From Clostridiaceae bacterium (lineage in GTDB: Bacteria; Bacillota; Clostridia; DSM-8532): a stretch of 64,000 nucleotides of DNA. The position numbers and the translations under genes are program-made. Each line of letters opens with the position of its first letter. The stretch's first letter is position 1. This document shows, piece after piece, positions 59,899-64,000 of this stretch. The stretch spans positions 1 through 64,000 of the forward strand of contig JAAYAD010000096.1 of NCBI GenBank assembly GCA_012719545.1, read 5' to 3'. The notes beneath the pieces were generated by a model. That model was not told the origin of the DNA and ran no database searches. It saw only the letters and a program-made list of their open reading frames with translations.

Positions 59899-60636
59899 AT
59901 GGAAAGAAATATAAAGCTTACAATAGAATATGACGGTTCACACTACCATGGCTGGCAGTGCCAGAAGGATGTGGCATCCGTTCAGGAGACTCTTTCAAAA
60001 GCAATAAAGAAGCTTACCGGAGAGGATATTATGCCCGAAGGAGCGGGAAGAACCGATGAAGGAGTCCACGCCTATGGCCAGGTAGCCAATTTCAGAACAA
60101 AATCAAGTATACCAGCCGAAAAATTTACCCCTGCATTAAATACACATTTGCCTGAAGATATTGTTATTGTATCTTCAGAGGAAGTAGATCCCAATTTCCA
60201 TGCCCGCTTTTCTGCCAAAGGCAAGCACTACCGATATATTGTTTTAAACAGGCCCCAAAGATCGGCAATCTGGGCAAAAAGAGCATGGCATGTCAGGGGT
60301 GAACTGGACTTTGAGGCAATGGTAAAGGCATCCCAGTATTTTGTGGGGCGCCACTCCTTTAAAGCCTTTTGTGCATCTGGACACAATATTAAGAACTTTG
60401 AAAGGACTATTTTCCTCTCCCAATGGAGAAGGGAAGGAGACCTTCTCATTTTTGACACAAAAGGCGAAGGATTTTTGTATAATATGGTACGGATAATGGT
60501 GGGCACCATGGTTGACATTGGAAAAGGCCGTTTTAAGCCCGAAGTAATTAAAGAGGCGATTGAGACGGGAGAACGCAACAATCTTGGAGTTACTGCTCCG
60601 CCATATGGGTTATATCTAATGGAAGTGTATTATTGA
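59899..60636 (+). CDS. truA: tRNA pseudouridine(38-40) synthase TruA
   Basis: This 245-residue enzyme makes pseudouridine in the anticodon stem. The catalytic D53 lies in GAGRTDEGVHAYGQVANF, with KGKHYRYIVLN and GEGFLYNMVRIMVGTMVDIG further on. The usual neighbours ecfT upstream and rplM-rpsI downstream are not adjacent. No strong ribosome-binding site is seen before ATG 59899. Confidence 0.97.
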   Translation: MERNIKLTIEYDGSHYHGWQCQKDVASVQETLSKAIKKLTGEDIMPEGAGRTDEGVHAYGQVANFRTKSSIPAEKFTPALNTHLPEDIVIVSSEEVDPNFHARFSAKGKHYRYIVLNRPQRSAIWAKRAWHVRGELDFEAMVKASQYFVGRHSFKAFCASGHNIKNFERTIFLSQWRREGDLLIFDTKGEGFLYNMVRIMVGTMVDIGKGRFKPEVIKEAIETGERNNLGVTAPPYGLYLMEVYY

Positions 60637-60691
60637 TTTTATCAACTTAGGAACTGAGGCAAAAAAGCCTGGCAAAAGGGGCGGGTAGTAT

Positions 60692-60952
60692 ATGAAAATG
60701 ACAGGAAAGCTCATTAAGGGTACAACAATTCTTGACGAAAAAGCATATGATATAGACGATAGTGAAGGAACATACCAGGAAAGGCTTGAAAAGTGCCTGG
60801 TGGAAGTTTGCGCACAACTTGGTATTGAAGTTCCCATGTGGCTCAGCAAAAACACCAGGGAATATGTCAGATTCAGGCGCACATCTTTTTATGCCGATCA
60901 GTTCTTTAATCCAGTCATCTTTGAACGGTTTGAAATAAGGGTTGACAGTTAG
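60692..60952 (+). CDS. Conserved small hypothetical protein
   Basis: 86 residues starting MKMTGKLIKGTTILDEKAYD. The middle reads LEKCLVEVCAQLGIEVPMWL and the C-terminal half has FRRTSFYADQFFN and FERFEIRV, a pattern I have seen in unnamed clostridial proteins. No cysteine cluster beyond two Cys, no membrane span. ATG 60692 has GGGGCGGG upstream. The role is unknown. Confidence 0.75.
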   Translation: MKMTGKLIKGTTILDEKAYDIDDSEGTYQERLEKCLVEVCAQLGIEVPMWLSKNTREYVRFRRTSFYADQFFNPVIFERFEIRVDS

Positions 60953-60989
60953 GCAAAAAAATTTTAAAAATAAATATTTTAAGGAATAA

Positions 60990-61022
60990 AAAAACCAATG
61001 TGCATTATTGACATTGGTTTTT
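60990..61022. terminator. Terminator after the small hypothetical gene
   Basis: AAAAACCAATGT (60990-61001) pairs perfectly with ACATTGGTTTTT (61011-61022). A and T runs at both ends make it effective in either direction. It isolates rpoB from upstream transcription. Confidence 0.88.
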
Positions 61023-61313
61023 AGCTATGGTAGAATTATTAACTGCATTGTTATGCTTGCAAGTATTGTATTCATATAACGTTTGTGCAACTTAGCTGTT
61101 CTTTTTTATTTAATTATAGCACAATTGTATGAATAGTACAATACGTGTCAATAATCTTTAAGATGGAAAATATAGATCGGGAGAATGAGGTTGGATTTGT
61201 TGTTAATTGTTATTAAATCAGGCTAACTTTAATAAATCCAGAAAGGATTTTCATCCCCTTCTATATTTTTATGTCTTTTGCACCAAAATATGCAATTCAT
61301 ACGAGGTGGTACA
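61023..61313. other. rpoB upstream region
   Basis: About 290 AT-rich bases. I see several partial promoter-like elements (for example TTGTAT near 61125) but no pair I would call. rplJ and rplL, which normally precede rpoB and carry its attenuated transcript, are absent, so a promoter must lie here. Confidence 0.45.
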
Positions 61314-64000
61314 ATGGTTCATCCAGTCAAATTGGGCAGGACTACAAGAATGAGCTTTGCCCGTATTAAAGAAGTACTAGACATGCCTAACCTGATTGAG
61401 ATCCAGAAAAATTCCTACAATCAGTTTCTTAAAGAGGGTCTTAAGGAAGTATTGAGGGATGTTTCTCCAATAACTGATTATACGGGCAACCTCATAATGG
61501 AATTCATCGGGTACACTCTTGAAACCGAAAACACTAAGTATTCCGTCGAAGAATGTAAGGAAAGGGATACGACATATTCTGCTCCTCTAAAGGTGAAGGT
61601 TCGCCTTATCAATAAGGAAACCGGCGAGGTTAAGGAACAGGAAATCTTTATGGGTGATTTCCCGCTTATGACCGAAACCGGCACCTTTGTTATCAACGGA
61701 GCTGAACGTGTTATTGTAAGCCAGCTTGTCCGTTCACCAGGCATATACTATTCCAAGGAAAAGGACAAGAGCGGCAATAACCTCTTTTCCAACACCGTTA
61801 TCCCATACCGCGGTGCATGGCTTGAATATGAGACCGACTCTGCCGAGGTCATTTATGTAAGAATAGACAGGACGCGTAAACTGCCCATCACACAGTTCTT
61901 GCGCGCTTTAGGCAACGGAACCGATGCTGAGCTCCTGAACCTTTTTGGCGAAGAACCCAAGCTCCTTTCCACCATTGCCAAGGACAGCACCAAAACAAGA
62001 GAAGAAGGTCTCTTTGAGGTGTACAAGCGTCTTCGTCCGGGAGAGCCACCCACCGAGGAAAGTGCAAGCACTCTTATCAACAACCTCTTCTTTGATCCAA
62101 AGCGTTATGATCTTTCTAACGTTGGACGCTACAAGTTCAACAAGAAGCTTTCTCTTGCATACCGCATACTGGGCCATGTTGCTGCCGAGGACATTAAGGA
62201 CGGCAACACAGGTAAAGTATTGGTCAAGGCGGGTTCAGAGATAACAGAAGAGGATGCATGGAAGATTCAGAACTCCGGCACCAATGTTGTTCATATCGAT
62301 GTTAATGGCAGAACCGTTAAGGTTATAGGTAACCTTACTGTTGATATATCAGGATATGTAAGCTTTGACCCATCAAAGGCAGGAATCAATGAAAAGGTCC
62401 GCTATGATGTGCTCAAGGCTATTCTGGATGAGTATAAGGATGCTTCCGAAGAGGAGCTTATCCGGGTTCTCAAGGATAACCGGGATAACCTTATGCCTCG
62501 CAATATTACCAAGGAAGATATTATTGCTTCCGTTAACTACATGTTTAACCTGGATCATGGCGTAGGATATACTGATGACATTGACCACCTGGGTAACCGT
62601 CGTCTGCGTTCTGTAGGAGAACTTCTTCAGAACCAGTTCCGTATTGGTCTTGCCCGTATGGAGCGTGTTGTACGCGAAAGGATGACCATTCAGGACATTG
62701 ATGCCGCAACTCCTCAGGCATTGATCAATATCCGTCCTGTTGCCGCTGCAATCAAAGAGTTCTTTGGTTCCAGCCAGTTGTCACAGTTCATGGACCAGAC
62801 CAACCCTCTGGCCGAACTTACCCATAAGCGCCGTTTAAGTGCATTGGGACCCGGAGGTCTTTCCCGTGACCGCGCAAGCTTTGAAGTGCGTGACGTTCAC
62901 CACTCCCATTATGGCCGTATGTGTCCCATTGAGACCCCTGAAGGTCCTAACATCGGTCTTATAGGTTCATTGAGTACCTATGCCCGTGTAAATGAGTACG
63001 GCTTCATTGAAACACCTTACAGAAAGGTTGTTAACGGAAGAGTTACCGACCAGTGCGAATACATGACCGCTGATGAGGAAGACATATATATCATAGCTGA
63101 AGCAAACGAACCCATCGATGAAGAGGGCCGCTTCATAAACAAGCGTGTAGGATGCCGCTTCCAGGATCAAATCATTGAGGTTGATGCATCCAAGGTTGAC
63201 TACATGGATGTTTCGCCTAAGCAGCTTGTTTCCGTTGCTACGGCTATGATCCCATTCCTTGAAAACGACGACGCTAACCGTGCCCTTATGGGTTCCAACA
63301 TGCAGCGTCAGGCAGTTCCCCTCATTAAGCCTGAAGCTCCCATCGTTGGTACAGGTATTGAATACCGTGCCGCCAAGGACTCAGGTGTATGCGTAATTGC
63401 AAAAGAGGCGGGCGTTGTTGAAAAGGTAACCGCAACTGAGATTGTGGTACGCAATGTAAAAGGACAGAAGGATCAGTATAAGCTTCTTAAATACAAGCGT
63501 TCCAACCAGGGTACCTGCATCAACCAGAGACCCATAGTAAGAAAAGGCGATAAGGTTGAAGCCGGTGATATACTGGCTGACGGACCTTCTACCGACAATG
63601 GTGAAATCTCCCTGGGTAAGAATGTCCTTGTTGGCTTCATGACCTGGGAAGGTTACAACTACGAGGACGCTATCCTTATTTCAGAAGAGCTTGTCCGCGA
63701 TGACGTATATACTTCAATTCACATAGAGGAATATGAGTCCGAAGCCCGTGACACCAAGCTCGGACCTGAAGAGATTACCCGTGATATACCCAATGTGGGC
63801 GAGGATTCATTAAAGGATCTGGATGAACGCGGAATTATCCGTATAGGTGCCGAGGTTCGTTCAGGCGATATTCTGGTTGGTAAGGTTACACCAAAGGGTG
63901 AAACCGAGCTTACCGCAGAAGAGCGCCTGCTCCGTGCAATCTTCGGTGAAAAAGCCCGTGAAGTCCGTGACACATCCTTGAGAGTACCTCACGGTGAATC
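61314..64000 (+). CDS. rpoB: RNA polymerase beta subunit (N-terminal part, runs off window)
   Basis: The gene starts at ATG 61314 after GAGGTGG and remains open to the last base, giving 895 codons of an expected 1,200 or so. It shows [40 protein letters not shown], and the rifampicin cluster [30 protein letters not shown] with the usual His and Ser residues, so nothing in it suggests resistance. [20 protein letters not shown] and [12 protein letters not shown] follow. Its normal upstream partners are missing and its usual downstream str genes are 50 kb away at 8853. Confidence 0.99.
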   Translation, partial: MVHPVKLGRTTRMSFARIKEVLDMPNLIEIQKNSYNQFLKEGLKEVLRDVSPITDYTGNLIMEFIGYTLETENTKYSVEECKERDTTYSAPLKVKVRLINKETGEVKEQEIFMGDFPLMTETGTFVINGAERVIVSQLVRSPGIYYSKEKDKSGNNLFSNTVIPYRGAWLEYETDSAEVIYVRIDRTRKLPITQFLRALGNGTDAELLNLFGEEPKLLSTIAKDSTKTREEGLFEVYKRLRPGEPPTEESASTLINNLFFDPKRYDLSNVGRYKFNKKLSLAYRILGHVAAEDIKDGNTGKVLVKAGSEITEEDAWKIQNSGTNVVHIDVNGRTVKVIGNLTVDISGYVSFDPSKAGINEKVRYDVLKAILDEYKDASEEELIRVLKDNRDNLMPRNITKEDIIASVNYMFNLDHGVGYTDDIDHLGNRRLRSVGELLQNQFRIGLARMERVVRERMTIQDIDAATPQALINIRPVAAAIKEFFGSSQLSQFMDQTNPLAELTHKRRLSALGPGGLSRDRASFEVRDVHHSHYGRMCPIETPEGPNIGLIGSLSTYARVNEYGFIETPYRKVVNGRVTDQCEYMTADEEDIYIIAEANEPIDEEGRFINKRVGCRFQDQIIEVDASKVDYMDVSPKQLVSVATAMIPFLENDDANRALMGSNMQRQAVPLIKPEAPIVGTGIEYRAAKDSGVCVIAKEAGVVEKVTATEIVVRNVKGQKDQYKLLKYKRSNQGTCINQRPIVRKGDKVEAGDILADGPSTDNGEISLGKNVLVGFMTWEGYNYEDAILISEELVRDDVYTSIHIEEYESEARDTKLGPEEITRDIPNVGEDSLKDLDERGIIRIGAEVRSGDILVGKVTPKGETELTAEERLLRAIFGEKAREVRDTSLRVPHGE

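Noticed and set aside
61314-64000. Rifampicin-resistance change in rpoB
   Set aside because: The resistance cluster has the usual Asp, His and Ser residues; the single Asn to Thr difference in MDQTNP is not a known resistance change to my knowledge.

Overview
The window looks like chromosomal DNA of an anaerobic, low-to-mid GC Gram-positive of the class Clostridia. The evidence is strong AGGAGG ribosome-binding sites, frequent TTG and GTG starts, a CIRCE operator before groESL, a HydF maturase for [FeFe] hydrogenase, type III pantothenate kinase, fused ECF ATPases and YesM/YesN-type two-component genes. I recognised no rRNA, tRNA, CRISPR array, phage or transposase. The sequence alone does not give a genus.

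Layout. 1-6900: HU (minus strand), a DarT-like protein of unknown role, birA, a low-complexity protein, coaX, CIRCE-groES-groEL and a methyltransferase. 6900-8500: hydF behind a structured leader. 8665-13727: a detached str-type operon (L7Ae-like protein, rpsL, rpsG, fusA, tuf). 13770-15710: deoD, a broken gene and a DUF4256 gene, bracketed by two near-identical terminators. 15980-24000: lon, an amidohydrolase, tsaE-tsaB-rimI and a second Lon-family protease behind a large hairpin. 24000-36430: a sugar region with a binding protein, two permeases, a YesM/YesN pair, xylB, a ROK repressor, xylA, a KDPG aldolase fused to a VOC domain, and kdgK. 36500-53510: the S10-spc-alpha ribosomal cluster from rpsJ to rplQ, including secY, adk, map, infA, rpmJ and rpoA. 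53600-60950: fused ecfA, ecfT, a PHP protein, small unknowns, DUF421, a GNAT, a ROK glucokinase, truA and a conserved small protein. 61314 to the end: the first 895 codons of rpoB, which runs off the window.

How the genes fit together. The sugar region links pentose entry (XylA and XylB to xylulose 5-phosphate) with uronate-type entry (KdgK and KDPG aldolase to pyruvate plus glyceraldehyde 3-phosphate). A binding-protein importer without its own ATPase and a two-component system lie beside it, which suggests growth on hemicellulose or glucuronoxylan breakdown products. The remainder is mostly translation, secretion, protein quality control and tRNA modification.

The most unusual points are: the usual rpoBC-str-S10 super-cluster is broken into three separated pieces; an ADP-ribosyltransferase-like (DarT-like) gene overlaps birA; a 12-bp hairpin covers the ribosome-binding site of the second Lon-type protease; ribosomal proteins L22 and L17 carry large extra segments; and several operons have palindromic or hairpin leaders. 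No single region is a clear new multi-gene system; the DarT-like gene and the RNA leaders are the best leads.
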